From contig CAYWOR010000010.1 of assembly GCA_964459995.1 (NCBI GenBank), forward strand, positions 34,092-98,091: 64,000 bases of DNA. Reading direction: 5' to 3'. A model generated the notes under the pieces. The model was given only the letters and a program-made list of their open reading frames with translations, searched no databases and had not been told where the DNA came from. Both the position numbers and the translations under genes were made by a program. This DNA comes from CAZSHG01 sp964459995. Its GTDB lineage: Bacteria > UBP14 > UBA6098. Of this stretch, positions 8,929 through 17,937 are shown piece by piece; within the stretch, counting starts at the first letter, position 1; the number at the start of each line of letters is the position of its first letter.

Positions 8929-10369
8929 AACATCTCCAAATTCTGAAGGTTGTTACGCTTTTCCCGGCACGCATAGGATTCAGCTCGAAAGGCCCTTCTA
9001 TCTTTTCGAATAGGTTTTCAAGCTCCTTTTCGCCACGGAAAGGCTCGCGTTTGTCTGCCACGAAAATACAATCGCGACCGATTAGCTCGTTCGTATCGGT
9101 CCAATATGAATAATTCAAGCCGTGATGGCCGAAAATCTCGTTACTATGGGTCTGCGGCCTGTCCGGAAGATAAAAGGCCAGCTCGGAAGGCACCTTGTAG
9201 CCCCACCCGGCAATAAAAGTTCGTTCGGACATCTCTTCACGATGTTCCTGCACAACAGCGGAAATTTCGCGCCACCCAAGCCAATAGCCCGACTCACCTG
9301 TAAGCGGAACGAAAGGGGTCAGCACGAGGAGATACAACAAAAATGTCTCTGTTCCGGCGATTCCCAGACCCCATTTCAGAATCTTTTTGCCTCGATTGTT
9401 TTGCAAAACCGCGCCGACAAAGGCAATCGCGCCTGTGATGTATGCCGGAGCTAACCAGTTCATTTTCACCCAATAACGAAGTGCTACAACAGAGAAAAAA
9501 AGCACCGTCGGCAATGTAAAAGCAGAAAGAAAAAGCCCTCGAAAATCCCTGTCGGCCATTCCTCGCCAAAAGTCCTTAAAACCAACCCAAATAACACCAA
9601 AAAAGAGCACCGGACCAACCAGCAAAACCTGAGAGATAACCATCCCGCCGAATAGATCGATTCGCCAACGCGAAAGCTCGTTCACCCTTCGCGTCGATTG
9701 AAAGGCGAAACTCGCCCAATCGTTCTGCGCGTTCCAAATTATCTGCGGGAAAAAAGCGACTATCGCGGCAATAACTGCGAGATAGGGCCATGGAGAGAGA
9801 AGATGTTTGCGTCCCTTCGGATGTAAAATCATCGCGAGTGGGAACCCCGCGAACAGAAAAACCGCAGTGTATTTCGATAGCATTGCAAGCCCGGCGGCAA
9901 AACCCGCCGCAATCCATAGCCAACGCCTATCATCATCGAGGGCGATATATCCGAGAAAAATCGAGAGTGTCCAGAAAAACATCAACGGAGGGTCGGGAGT
10001 GAGGATTCCGCTTCCTATTGCGAAAAGTGGGGTTACACCCGCCGCAAGAACCGTCCAAAAGCCGGTTTGGGAATCGAATAGCCTCTCTGCCAGAAAAAAA
10101 ACAAGAATCAGCAATCCGAGGCCGAAAAGCCAAGGCCCGAACCGAATCCCGAAGGCATTATCCCCGAAAATCGAAGTTGTAAGCCAGCATGTCCAGGCGT
10201 GCATCGGCGGATGGTCGAAATATCCGAGCGCGAGATGCCGCGAATACTGCCAATAATAGGCATCCTGAGGCTGTAAATCCATAAGCGGCAATATCGCCAG
10301 TTTGACAGCCGATATCGCCGTTATGAAAAAAGCCGCTCTGTTTCGCCATTTGGACTTTTCGTTCGTCAA
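8909..10369 (-). CDS. GT-C glycosyltransferase, family 39/83-like (ArnT/PMT type)
   Basis: This is a 486-residue polytopic membrane enzyme. After the first transmembrane helix it has the acidic GT-C motif PQDAYYWQYS followed by LGYFDHPPM, typical of lipid-linked sugar transferases in the Dol-P-Man:protein mannosyltransferase/ArnT group. About ten further helices and a soluble C-terminal domain with FIAGWGYK and FVADKREPF follow. It should move a sugar from polyprenyl phosphate to a lipid or protein on the periplasmic side; the acceptor cannot be read from the sequence. The initiation codon is TTG, its TGA-overlap with the response-regulator stop pointing to coupled translation, and AAGGCAAGG lies just before it. 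The GtrA-type partner follows immediately. Confidence 0.87.
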   Translation of the reverse strand: MTNEKSKWRNRAAFFITAISAVKLAILPLMDLQPQDAYYWQYSRHLALGYFDHPPMHAWTCWLTTSIFGDNAFGIRFGPWLFGLGLLILVFFLAERLFDSQTGFWTVLAAGVTPLFAIGSGILTPDPPLMFFWTLSIFLGYIALDDDRRWLWIAAGFAAGLAMLSKYTAVFLFAGFPLAMILHPKGRKHLLSPWPYLAVIAAIVAFFPQIIWNAQNDWASFAFQSTRRVNELSRWRIDLFGGMVISQVLLVGPVLFFGVIWVGFKDFWRGMADRDFRGLFLSAFTLPTVLFFSVVALRYWVKMNWLAPAYITGAIAFVGAVLQNNRGKKILKWGLGIAGTETFLLYLLVLTPFVPLTGESGYWLGWREISAVVQEHREEMSERTFIAGWGYKVPSELAFYLPDRPQTHSNEIFGHHGLNYSYWTDTNELIGRDCIFVADKREPFRGEKELENLFEKIEGPFELNPMRAGKSVTTFRIWRCYGYLGP

Positions 10370-10731
10370 GCCTTGCCTTTTTTGCTCAGAATCTGCGCAA
10401 TCTTCGCCTTTAGCTCTTTAACGTCTGCGGATTTGATAACATAATCCTCCGCAAGCCATGTAAGAAAATTATCTTTATATGACGAATAGGCAGAATTGAT
10501 GAGAACCGAAATATCGCGGCGCTTGACCATTATCTTCTCCAGCGCTTTGATTCCATCCTCTTCGGGCATACGAATATCAAGAACTACAACATCGAAAACG
10601 CCGTTTTCCAGAAGCTCATATGCCTCTTTGGCACTGGCCGCGGTTACAACATCATAGCCTTCGTCGCTAAGCTCGGCTTCATAGAGCGTGCGAATGTTCT
10701 TTTCGTCATCGACAACGAGAATCTTAGCCAT
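10366..10731 (-). CDS. Single-domain response regulator (CheY-like)
   Basis: The protein is 121 residues and consists of a receiver domain only: acidic pair D8-D9, phospho-acceptor D52 in VVVLDIRMP, a serine where Thr/Ser is expected (VLINSAYSS) and the switch lysine in YVIKSAD. There is no output domain, so it must act through protein contacts or as a phosphorelay intermediate. The frame extends upstream into the kinase gene, but ATG 10731 is preceded by AAAGGAGAG and is the clear start. The cognate kinase is almost certainly the gene 17 bases upstream. Being first in a row with glycosyltransferase and tam genes suggests a link to envelope state, which is inference. Confidence 0.9.
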   Translation of the reverse strand: MAKILVVDDEKNIRTLYEAELSDEGYDVVTAASAKEAYELLENGVFDVVVLDIRMPEEDGIKALEKIMVKRRDISVLINSAYSSYKDNFLTWLAEDYVIKSADVKELKAKIAQILSKKGKA

Positions 10732-10747
10732 ATCTCTCCTTTGGTGA

Positions 10748-13300
10748 TTATCCTTTTGCCGGCAATTTGACATGGAAGGTCGTCCCTTTCCCGTCATCGC
10801 CGTTGAACCACAGCATTCCGCCGTGGGCATCTATTATTTGATAACTTATCGGCAGTCCAAGACCGGTTCCCGAGGATTTTGTCGTGAAAAACGGCTCGAA
10901 AATCTTGTCCCGAAACTCGTCCGGAATCCCCTCGCCCGAGTCTTTGATGTTCACCCAAACAAAACCACCCGCTTTAGTAGTCTCTATCTCCAATGTTCCA
11001 CCGTCGGGCATCGCCGCGATGGCGTTTTTACAAAGGTTCATCATAACCTGACGAATTTGGTCGGGGTCCATTGGTATCTCGCCGGCCCCCTCTTCAAGCG
11101 ACAATTTTAACTCTATTTTATTGCTCTCTATTTGCTCTTCGAGAAGCTCGATAGTGCGAAGCAATAGCTGGTTGATATCGTAATCGCGAAGTTTCGGCTC
11201 CGAGTGTCGCGAATAGGACAGAACATCCTCGAGAATCGATTCGAGGCGTTTCGTTTCGTCCCATATAATATTCGAATAATTGCGAATAGGGCTATCCGGT
11301 TCTGCGCGCTTTGCAATATTTCTCGCAAACCCGCCGATAGAAACAAGCGGGTTGCGAATCTCATGCGCCACCTGCGCCGCAAGCTTGCCGATTGTCGATA
11401 GTCGCTCCGAACGAATCAAAATATCTTGGTTCTCCTGAAGCTTGCGGTATGCTTCCTGAAGCAGTTCGTTGCGCTCCCTTAATTCGTCGAGAAGAAGGCT
11501 TCGCTCGATTGTCAAACTCGCATGCGAGGCGATGGCCTTCAATAACTGCACTTTGCTGTCCTCGATCGGATGCCCGCTCGTCTGATTATCGACAACGACT
11601 ACCCCAACCGGTTTGCCCATCGCAAGCAGAGGCACAATCGCGAAGGAGTTGCACATAAGCCTTTCCGCAACATCGAGCGCACCCGGAGTGGAATTAGCAT
11701 CGTAAACCACCGCCTCAATCTTAGAAAACAAAATGTTCACAAGCAAAGAGCTTTTGTCGTTAAGCTTGAAAGCCATCCCCTGTATTGTCCGGTCTTTGGA
11801 TTGTTCGTCGAAATCCCTTTTACCGTATCTTTCGAGAACATCGGCAAATGTCGCCGGTTGAGATTCCAGCTCGTTCCAGATACGTCCGGCTTCTTCGGGG
11901 TTAGGAGGACTAATTTCGAGACGCGCTTCGAGTGTGTTATTATTGCGGTTCACGAGGAACAAAAAGGCGCGGTTAAATCCGCATCCCTGTTTTGCTGTGG
12001 CCGCGGTGAGGAATATCTGAAGATTCTTTTCGAGATTCTCGACTGTCTGAAGCGCAAAGGAAAGCTCCGTGAGCATTCGAAGGTTATTAAGCCGCCGCGA
12101 AAGCTCCGCATTGGTGTTCTCCAGCTGATTCTTTGTCATCGCAAGCTTATCGAGAATATTCTCTCTGCCGGTAACATCGCGAAGTATCTTAACCGCACGC
12201 GTGATTTCGCCACGTCTATTTTTTATAGGACTGGCAATCATCTCGAAGGTTTTCTTCTCGCCGTTGACCGTTTTCGCACGAAAATATCCCGAATGCATCT
12301 GGCCGTCTTGGAAAACCAACCGAACCTGGCAATTATCGCAAAGCTCTTTATCTTCACCAAGCACAAAACGGCAGACATTGCTTCGATAATCTTCCGGAAT
12401 TCCAAACCAGTCGCGTATCTTTTTGTTCGCCCAAACATAATGATAATCCCGGTCGATAATCGCTATCCCCTCGTCGATAACATCCGAGATGTCCATCAAC
12501 CGGTTTGTGAACCCGGTTTCGTCCGAAACGTCCTCGAGTATTAGCAAAACACCCGTGGTAAAGCCGTCCGAGATAACCGGCACATGAATAGCATCTACAA
12601 AGTTCCCCCCCTCGGTCTCAAAGACGTCGCGAAGGACCTTATTCTCGGCAAGACATTGCTGAAATAGCGGTTTGCCGCCTCCTATTTCTTTCCATGGCGC
12701 GATGTCTTCGAACCTATTTCCAGGACCTATCCCGCTGATACCCATTTTTTCGAGTATCGGCCTGTTCGCACGCATAACCGTCCCATCGGGGCTTAGAAGT
12801 ATCAGCCCCAGCGGCAAATGCTCGAAAATCGCGGAAAGCCATCTTGCAGTCGGAAGAAGCTCGGTCGCGGTTTCTTCGAGGAAAACATCCACTCGCGGAT
12901 GGTCGATGAGCCTTGCGCGCGTGGGGTTTTTCTCGACAAGCCGCTTGAATTCGCAAGCCCAAATCAGAACATCGATAAGTTCTATCGCCGTTATCGGCCG
13001 ATGAATTATCGCAAAAGCGGCAGTATCTTCGGGAATATCTCCGGTTCTCGCTGTAATCAATATCCGCGGAGTGTTTGGAAGCTCGCGCGCAACTCTTTTC
13101 TCAAGCCCCACAGATTCCTCGCCCGAAAGATCGATAACCACAGCGTCGAGGAAATCGGGAAATTGCCCTTCATCGAAAAATTCTTCGAGTTCGACAACAT
13201 CGAAATCTTCCTCCCGGAGAATCTCTGCAAAATCCGACGACGACCAGGGGCAAAGCCCGACTGTATATCTCTTTAGGTTTTTTTCGTCCGTTATTTCCAT
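10748..13300 (-). CDS. Cytoplasmic sensor histidine kinase (pseudo-receiver, PAS-PAS-GAF-HisKA-HATPase)
   Basis: The protein has 850 residues and no transmembrane segment. Residues ~10-110 resemble a receiver fold (DAVVIDLSGEE; ILITARTG) but the usual phosphorylation site sequence is not clean, so I call it receiver-like. Then come a PAS domain (IFEHLPLGLILLSPDG), a second PAS with a CDNC cysteine pair, a GAF domain, a coiled coil, HisKA with His646 in VAHEIRNP, and a HATPase with DSGEGIP and GTGLGLP. It should sense an internal signal and phosphorylate the single-domain regulator downstream. I used ATG 13300 rather than an upstream ATG at 13366, because the upstream one falls in the predicted -35 box. 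The CDNC pair could bind metal or heme; nothing proves it. Confidence 0.88.
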   Translation of the reverse strand: MEITDEKNLKRYTVGLCPWSSSDFAEILREEDFDVVELEEFFDEGQFPDFLDAVVIDLSGEESVGLEKRVARELPNTPRILITARTGDIPEDTAAFAIIHRPITAIELIDVLIWACEFKRLVEKNPTRARLIDHPRVDVFLEETATELLPTARWLSAIFEHLPLGLILLSPDGTVMRANRPILEKMGISGIGPGNRFEDIAPWKEIGGGKPLFQQCLAENKVLRDVFETEGGNFVDAIHVPVISDGFTTGVLLILEDVSDETGFTNRLMDISDVIDEGIAIIDRDYHYVWANKKIRDWFGIPEDYRSNVCRFVLGEDKELCDNCQVRLVFQDGQMHSGYFRAKTVNGEKKTFEMIASPIKNRRGEITRAVKILRDVTGRENILDKLAMTKNQLENTNAELSRRLNNLRMLTELSFALQTVENLEKNLQIFLTAATAKQGCGFNRAFLFLVNRNNNTLEARLEISPPNPEEAGRIWNELESQPATFADVLERYGKRDFDEQSKDRTIQGMAFKLNDKSSLLVNILFSKIEAVVYDANSTPGALDVAERLMCNSFAIVPLLAMGKPVGVVVVDNQTSGHPIEDSKVQLLKAIASHASLTIERSLLLDELRERNELLQEAYRKLQENQDILIRSERLSTIGKLAAQVAHEIRNPLVSIGGFARNIAKRAEPDSPIRNYSNIIWDETKRLESILEDVLSYSRHSEPKLRDYDINQLLLRTIELLEEQIESNKIELKLSLEEGAGEIPMDPDQIRQVMMNLCKNAIAAMPDGGTLEIETTKAGGFVWVNIKDSGEGIPDEFRDKIFEPFFTTKSSGTGLGLPISYQIIDAHGGMLWFNGDDGKGTTFHVKLPAKG

Positions 13301-13337
13301 ATTTAATAAATACTCTTTGACATACCTATATTCATAT

Positions 13338-13366
13338 AAGATATCCAGTCCGAGTGGAAATCGCAA
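13338..13366 (-). promoter_or_regulatory. Predicted sigma-70-type promoter of the kinase-to-tamA gene row
   Basis: On the minus strand TTGCGA and TATCTT are separated by 17 bases, placing a start about 30 bases before the kinase ATG. Each box matches four of six consensus positions. Confidence 0.5.
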
Positions 13367-13396
13367 GTGATTGTTGATTTTAGGGGAATTTACGTC

Positions 13397-15709
13397 TTAG
13401 GTGCGACTCAGCCCGAAAAGCTCCAAAACCTCGTCCATATGCTCAACAAACTTGATGTCGAGGCCCTTCTTGGCCTCTTCGGGTATCTCGGCGAGTTCGG
13501 GATAATTGCTCTTAGGGATAATTACCCTTTCGAGACCATATCTTTTCGCGGCCAAAAGCTTCTCCGGAAGACCGCCAATGCGCAAAACATGGCCGGAAAG
13601 AGAAATCTCGCCGGTCATTGCGGTTTTCGTGTTTAATGGGACTTCCATCATAAGCGAAGTGAGCGCTATTGCGATAGCTACCCCCGCAGAAGGACCGTCT
13701 TTCGGGATTGCTCCTTCGGGCACATGTATGTGAAGCGAACCTTTCGCCCGTTCTCTCTTCTCCGGTGGTAGTTTCGATTTAACATAAGTCAGCGCGGCTT
13801 TCGCCGACTCCTGCATAACCTCGCCAAGACGGCCGGTCATTATAAGCTCATCTTTGCCCTCGATTATTGCCGTTTCGATTCGAAGTATCTCCCCGCCGGC
13901 AGAGGTCCACGCAAGGCCGAGCGACTCGCCCGGAAGAAGTTTGTCCGGCAGGGCGTTATCACGGTAAGGCGCTACACCGAGGTATTTTTCTATATCCTCT
14001 TCACTAATATCGATACGCTTCGGATGATTGTTTTTTCGCACAACCTTAGCCGCTATCTTGCGCATTATCTTGCCGATACAACGCTCTAACTCTCGAACCC
14101 CAGCCTCCTGAGTCCAATTTTGAATAACAGAGACCAACGCATCGTTGCTTATTCTAAGTTCGATGGAATATATACCCGCCTCGAGTCGCTGTTTCGGGAT
14201 AAGATAGCTCTTTGCGATCTCGATCTTCTCGGTTAATAAATACCCAGGCAGATGAAGAACTTCCATTCTGTCCAGCAGAGCAGGAGGTATTCCGGAGGTT
14301 GTATTCGCAGTGGTAAGGAAAAGAACCTTCGAAAGGTCGTATTCGATCTCAATATAATGATCTACAAAATGCGAGTTCTGCTCCGGATCGAGAGCTTCAA
14401 GCAAAGCTGAGGCGGGATCTCCACGAAAATCCGAACTCATTTTATCAATTTCATCGAGAAGAAACACCGGATTAACTGTTCCGGCTTTTTTCATCTGCTG
14501 AATAATGCTACCCGGAAGAGAGCCGACATATGTCCTTCGATGGCCGCGTATCTCCGCTTCGTCGCGAACACCGCCCAACGAGATTCGAACGAATCTTCTA
14601 TCCAAAGCCCTTGCGACGCTCTTGCCTAACGATGTTTTCCCAACACCGGGAGGCCCCACCAAACATAGGATAGGCCCGCGAACACCTCTCATAAGCGACA
14701 TCACAGCCAAATGCTCCGTAATACGTTCTTTGACCTTTTTAAGACCGTAATGGTCCTCGTCAAGAATGTTCACTGCGTCGTCGATATGCATCTTGTCCGA
14801 AGTTGCTTCCGACCATGGAAGGCCTAAAATCCAATCTATATAATTGCGAAGAACCGTCGCTTCGGGGCTGAAAGAATAGGTGCGTTCGAGCTTGTCTATC
14901 TCTTCTTCAACTTTTAATAATACCTCTTTGGGCATTACCTTTTCGGCGGCACGCGATCGAAGCTCGTCAATATCCGAACCGCCCCCGCCTTCGCCAAGCT
15001 CACTTCTAATGGCATCCAACTGTTCGCGAAGATAATGTTCCTTCTGCGCCTCACTAATCCTCGCTCGAACTTTTTGGTCGATATCCTCTTCGAGCCTCAA
15101 AATTTCGGTCTCTCGGGCGATATGCGCTAAAATTTGCCCAAGTCTGTCCGAAACGGAAGCCGTCTCGACAAGTTTCTGTTTGTCGCTTATCTTCAGCGGG
15201 AGATGGGCGGCTATCATGTCCGCAAGCTTCGATGGGTGCTCCCGTGAGGCCTCGATTGCGCTGACAATCTCTTCGGGAACGCTTTCCTCGACATGTGCAT
15301 AAAAGGAAAATTTTTCGATGGCCTTCCTCGCAAGCGCTTCGACTCGAGGCGTAGTCTTCTCTTCATCGTCTTCAATAAGCTCTATTGTGGCCTCTAGGAA
15401 ACTACTTCCTGAAAAAAAACGCACTACTGCGGCGCGGGATTCCCCCTCGACCAGAACCTTCATGGAGCCTTCCGGCAAACGCAATATCTGCAGTATCTTC
15501 ACAACAATACCGCTTCGATACAAATGCGAAGACCGGACATTATCGATGGTGGGGTCTTTTTGTGCCACGAGAATTAGGCGACGCGACGTCATCATCGCGT
15601 CCTGAATTGCGGCGAGGCTCCTCGGTCTTCCGACAAGCACCGGAAAAATCATCTCCGGGAACCCGACTATGTCTCGAACAGGCAATACTGCGAGTCTTGT
15701 GGCTTTCAT
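13397..15709 (-). CDS. lon: ATP-dependent protease Lon
   Basis: This 770-residue cytoplasmic AAA+ serine protease degrades misfolded and regulatory proteins. The N-terminal LON substrate-binding domain begins with LPVRDIVGFPEMIFP. The ATPase has Walker A GPPGVGKTS and Walker B VFLLDEIDK. The proteolytic domain contains the catalytic serine in KDGPSAGVA and the catalytic lysine in GGLPEKLLAAK. The length is normal for bacterial LonA. Two ATG codons lie close together. AAGGA is six bases before ATG 15709 but only touches ATG 15715, so 15709 is preferred. It faces away from dnaA across the presumed origin and has a good promoter of its own. Confidence 0.97.
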   Translation of the reverse strand: MKATRLAVLPVRDIVGFPEMIFPVLVGRPRSLAAIQDAMMTSRRLILVAQKDPTIDNVRSSHLYRSGIVVKILQILRLPEGSMKVLVEGESRAAVVRFFSGSSFLEATIELIEDDEEKTTPRVEALARKAIEKFSFYAHVEESVPEEIVSAIEASREHPSKLADMIAAHLPLKISDKQKLVETASVSDRLGQILAHIARETEILRLEEDIDQKVRARISEAQKEHYLREQLDAIRSELGEGGGGSDIDELRSRAAEKVMPKEVLLKVEEEIDKLERTYSFSPEATVLRNYIDWILGLPWSEATSDKMHIDDAVNILDEDHYGLKKVKERITEHLAVMSLMRGVRGPILCLVGPPGVGKTSLGKSVARALDRRFVRISLGGVRDEAEIRGHRRTYVGSLPGSIIQQMKKAGTVNPVFLLDEIDKMSSDFRGDPASALLEALDPEQNSHFVDHYIEIEYDLSKVLFLTTANTTSGIPPALLDRMEVLHLPGYLLTEKIEIAKSYLIPKQRLEAGIYSIELRISNDALVSVIQNWTQEAGVRELERCIGKIMRKIAAKVVRKNNHPKRIDISEEDIEKYLGVAPYRDNALPDKLLPGESLGLAWTSAGGEILRIETAIIEGKDELIMTGRLGEVMQESAKAALTYVKSKLPPEKRERAKGSLHIHVPEGAIPKDGPSAGVAIAIALTSLMMEVPLNTKTAMTGEISLSGHVLRIGGLPEKLLAAKRYGLERVIIPKSNYPELAEIPEEAKKGLDIKFVEHMDEVLELFGLSRT

Positions 15710-15735
15710 TTCCATTCCTTCAAATGCAAATAGTT

Positions 15736-15764
15736 AAGTTAGCGACGCATTTTTACAAAGTCAA
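15736..15764 (-). promoter_or_regulatory. Predicted lon promoter
   Basis: On the minus strand TTGACT and TAACTT are 17 bases apart, with the expected start about 20 bases before the lon ATG. No heat-shock (CIRCE-like) inverted repeat is evident. Confidence 0.6.
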
Positions 15765-15916
15765 ATCATTTCTCTGTTAATACTGCTCTTTTTCACAAGA
15801 TGATACATATCAACATTATCCAAAGAAGAGAATCCATCTTAAAATTTCTGGTCTCTTTTTCTTTTCTTTGAATATCAACGACTTATAAAAAAAACAAAAT
15901 TAATTCAAATTGGCTA

Positions 15917-15945
15917 TTGACACTCACCTACCTATCCAATATTTT
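15917..15945 (+). promoter_or_regulatory. Predicted dnaA promoter
   Basis: TTGACA and TATTTT are separated by 17 bases. The transcript would carry a leader of roughly 230 bases containing the paired DnaA-box-like sites, suggesting autoregulation. Confidence 0.55.
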
Positions 15946-16065
15946 CCTTCCGCTCAACGGGGAAAATGACTTTTTCAATAATTCGAACCGGGGAGTCTTC
16001 GATGAAATGCCCAATTGAAGCTCTTTTCAGCCATTTTCAAAAGAACACCAAGAGGACAACACCAA

Positions 16066-16086
16066 GTTATTAACAATGTTGATAAC
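16066..16086. promoter_or_regulatory. Head-to-head pair of DnaA-box-like sites
   Basis: GTTATTAACA and TGTTGATAAC lie as a near-perfect inverted repeat around one central A. A third copy, TGTTGATAAC, lies at 16145-16154, 30 bases before the dnaA ATG. Confidence 0.5.
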
Positions 16087-16183
16087 TTTACTTGTTTTAA
16101 GTTCTTGTAATGGGGCTTCTTTTAGGAAATTTGTCGAGTTGGGATGTTGATAACTAATCGTTAATCTTAAGTTTTTTACAAAT

Positions 16184-17530
16184 ATGGCCGATAACAACGA
16201 ATTCATCTGGCGGCAATGCCTCACGGAAATAAGCAGTAGAATCAACCGCCAGAGCTTTGCCACATGGTTCGAGGACACTGTGGGACTTCCGGCGGAGGGC
16301 GACAACCTCGTCGTGAAAATCCGCGACCAGTTCACCGCGGACTGGCTCGAACAACATCACATCGAGACGATTCGCGCCTCCATGGAAGCTGTTCTCGACG
16401 AACGGATGACCCTCACATTCGCTGTCCGCCAAAACAAAGGCGGCTATGACTACACAGTCCCCGAGTTGAACAAATTCAAAGAATACAACTCGGAAACCGC
16501 CTCCGAAGACAGACATCTCAATCAGAAATACACCTTCGATTCTTTCGTGGTCGGCGATTTCAACCGTTTCGCACACGCCGCGGCGATGGCGGTCGCCGAA
16601 GCTCCGGGGAAAAACAAATATTCACCTCTCTACATCTACGGCGGAACCGGGCTCGGCAAAACTCATCTTGTTCAAGCAATCGGGCACTTCATTAAAGAAG
16701 AAAACCCGCGCATGAAGGTCATATACGTTACGAGTGAGCGGTTCACGAACGAGTTCATCGGAAGCATCATCTCTAAAACCACCGCCGAATTCAACCGCGT
16801 TTATCGAAACGTCGATGTCATCATTCTCGACGATGTTCAGTTCTTTACCGGCAAAGAGTCGATTCAGAGCGAATTCTTCCACGTTTTCAATTCGCTCCAT
16901 CAAAAGGGCAAACAAATCGTTCTCACCTCAGATGTAGCGCCGTCGAACATCACCGGCCTCGAAGAACGCCTTCTCTCTCGTCTTAAGTGGGGTCTTGTTG
17001 TCGATATCCGTCCGCCGGATCTCGAGGGCAGAATGGCGATTCTCCGTCGAAAGGCAGAATGTGACGGCATATTCATGGCCGACGATGTCATGGCCTATAT
17101 CGCAGAAAATGTTACTTCTAATGTCCGCGAGCTCGAGGGGACATTGATCAGGCTTTTAGCCTATTCTTCCATCAGCGGTTCTGATATAGACATCGAGATG
17201 GCGCGCGAGGTTCTCAGCCACTATAGAAACGACTCGGAACGCCGCCCTCTCGGCCCGACCGAAATTTGTTCCTTTGTTGCGGAATCTTTCGGAGTGGACA
17301 AAAACGCCTTTCATAATAATAGAAGAACTCAACCTTTGGCTCTTGCCCGACAAGTTGCGATGTTTCTCTGTCGTGAAATGACCGATAACTCCTTAAAAAC
17401 CATCGGTCTTTATTTTGGCGGAAGAGACCATTCTACGGTTATTCACGCCGTAAAATGTATTCAGGACCGCCTTCGTCACGACTCCGATCTCGCAAAGAAA
17501 ATCGACCACATAAAGGCAGAACTTCATTAA
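16184..17530 (+). CDS. dnaA: Chromosomal replication initiator DnaA
   Basis: DnaA (448 residues) binds boxes at oriC, melts the duplex and recruits the DnaB helicase. Domain I starts at FIWRQCLTEI and is followed by a short variable linker. The AAA+ core has YGGTGLGKTHL (Walker A) and VIILDDVQFF (Walker B). Domain IV ends with the signature helix GGRDHSTVIHAV, which reads the DNA box. The length is typical. No Shine-Dalgarno sequence is visible before ATG 16184, where the upstream bases are T-rich. The gene has its own promoter and terminator, so it is probably monocistronic. Gene order downstream is the ancestral origin order. Confidence 0.98.
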   Translation: MADNNEFIWRQCLTEISSRINRQSFATWFEDTVGLPAEGDNLVVKIRDQFTADWLEQHHIETIRASMEAVLDERMTLTFAVRQNKGGYDYTVPELNKFKEYNSETASEDRHLNQKYTFDSFVVGDFNRFAHAAAMAVAEAPGKNKYSPLYIYGGTGLGKTHLVQAIGHFIKEENPRMKVIYVTSERFTNEFIGSIISKTTAEFNRVYRNVDVIILDDVQFFTGKESIQSEFFHVFNSLHQKGKQIVLTSDVAPSNITGLEERLLSRLKWGLVVDIRPPDLEGRMAILRRKAECDGIFMADDVMAYIAENVTSNVRELEGTLIRLLAYSSISGSDIDIEMAREVLSHYRNDSERRPLGPTEICSFVAESFGVDKNAFHNNRRTQPLALARQVAMFLCREMTDNSLKTIGLYFGGRDHSTVIHAVKCIQDRLRHDSDLAKKIDHIKAELH

Positions 17531-17550
17531 TGGCAATTCTTTTTTCCCTA

Positions 17551-17577
17551 AAACCCGCTCGATTAGCGGGTTTTTTT
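17551..17577 (+). terminator. Rho-independent terminator of dnaA
   Basis: AAACCCGCT (17551-17559) and AGCGGGTTT (17565-17573) form a nine-pair stem with a five-base loop, followed by T to 17577. Confidence 0.85.
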
Positions 17578-17937
17578 GTGCCTAATAACCCTTTTAGAAG
17601 ACGTTTAGATGATGTTAATAAGTTTCTCTTTTTTCTTAATATTCTTTTATTTACTAACAACATCCTTTTAGGAGTTTGCATTTTTCTCTTTCTCAACTTT
17701 GTTCAACACCCGAATGTTTTTATTTTTTCTTTTTATTTTATTCTCTAATAACCACTTAGTGATTTACTAACATTCCTAACATCCTTATTATTATTACGAT
17801 CTTTTTCTCTTTAGAGAATATTTAAAAGAATAACAAAGATTAAATGTCTTCCTTTTAAATTTCGTTTTGGGTTGATTTTTTGAATTGTTCAACTTAAATT
17901 GAATTAAATATGAATTTCACTTTTTGTAGGAGGAAGA
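17578..17937. other. Very AT-rich dnaA-dnaN intergenic region, possible unwinding element
   Basis: This gene-free stretch is dominated by A and T with pyrimidine runs. It contains one exact TTATYAACA-type site on the minus strand (TGTTAATAA, 17613-17621) and two TTTACTAACA copies (17650-17659 and 17763-17772), one base off that motif. No coding frame is credible. It is a candidate DNA-unwinding part of oriC and must also contain the dnaN promoter; a weak one is TTGAAT at 17880 with TTAAAT at 17904. Confidence 0.45.

Larger units (their letters stand above)
15710..16183. other. AT-rich lon-dnaA intergenic region, candidate origin region with DnaA-box-like sites
   Basis: This 474-base gap separates the diverging lon and dnaA genes. 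It holds 9-mers of the form TTATYAACA: 16067-16075 on +, 16077-16085 and 16145-16153 on -. There is a one-mismatch copy at 15807-15815, a TTTTTCACA at 15789-15797 (fits the broad consensus TTWTNCACA) and TTATCCAAA at 15816-15824. With dnaA-dnaN-recF-gyrB downstream and transcription diverging on either side, this is a plausible part of oriC or the dnaA autoregulatory region. The boxes differ from the canonical TTATCCACA by an A at position 6, so a lineage-specific box is assumed. Confidence 0.5.

Noticed and set aside
10732..10830. Longer N-terminus for the single-domain response regulator
   Set aside because: The extension overlaps the kinase gene, and the receiver fold begins exactly at ATG 10731 behind a strong ribosome-binding site.
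11570..12544. 324-codon + strand frame opposite the cytoplasmic kinase
   Set aside because: The kinase domains on the minus strand are clear; the + frame has no ribosome-binding site or known motif.
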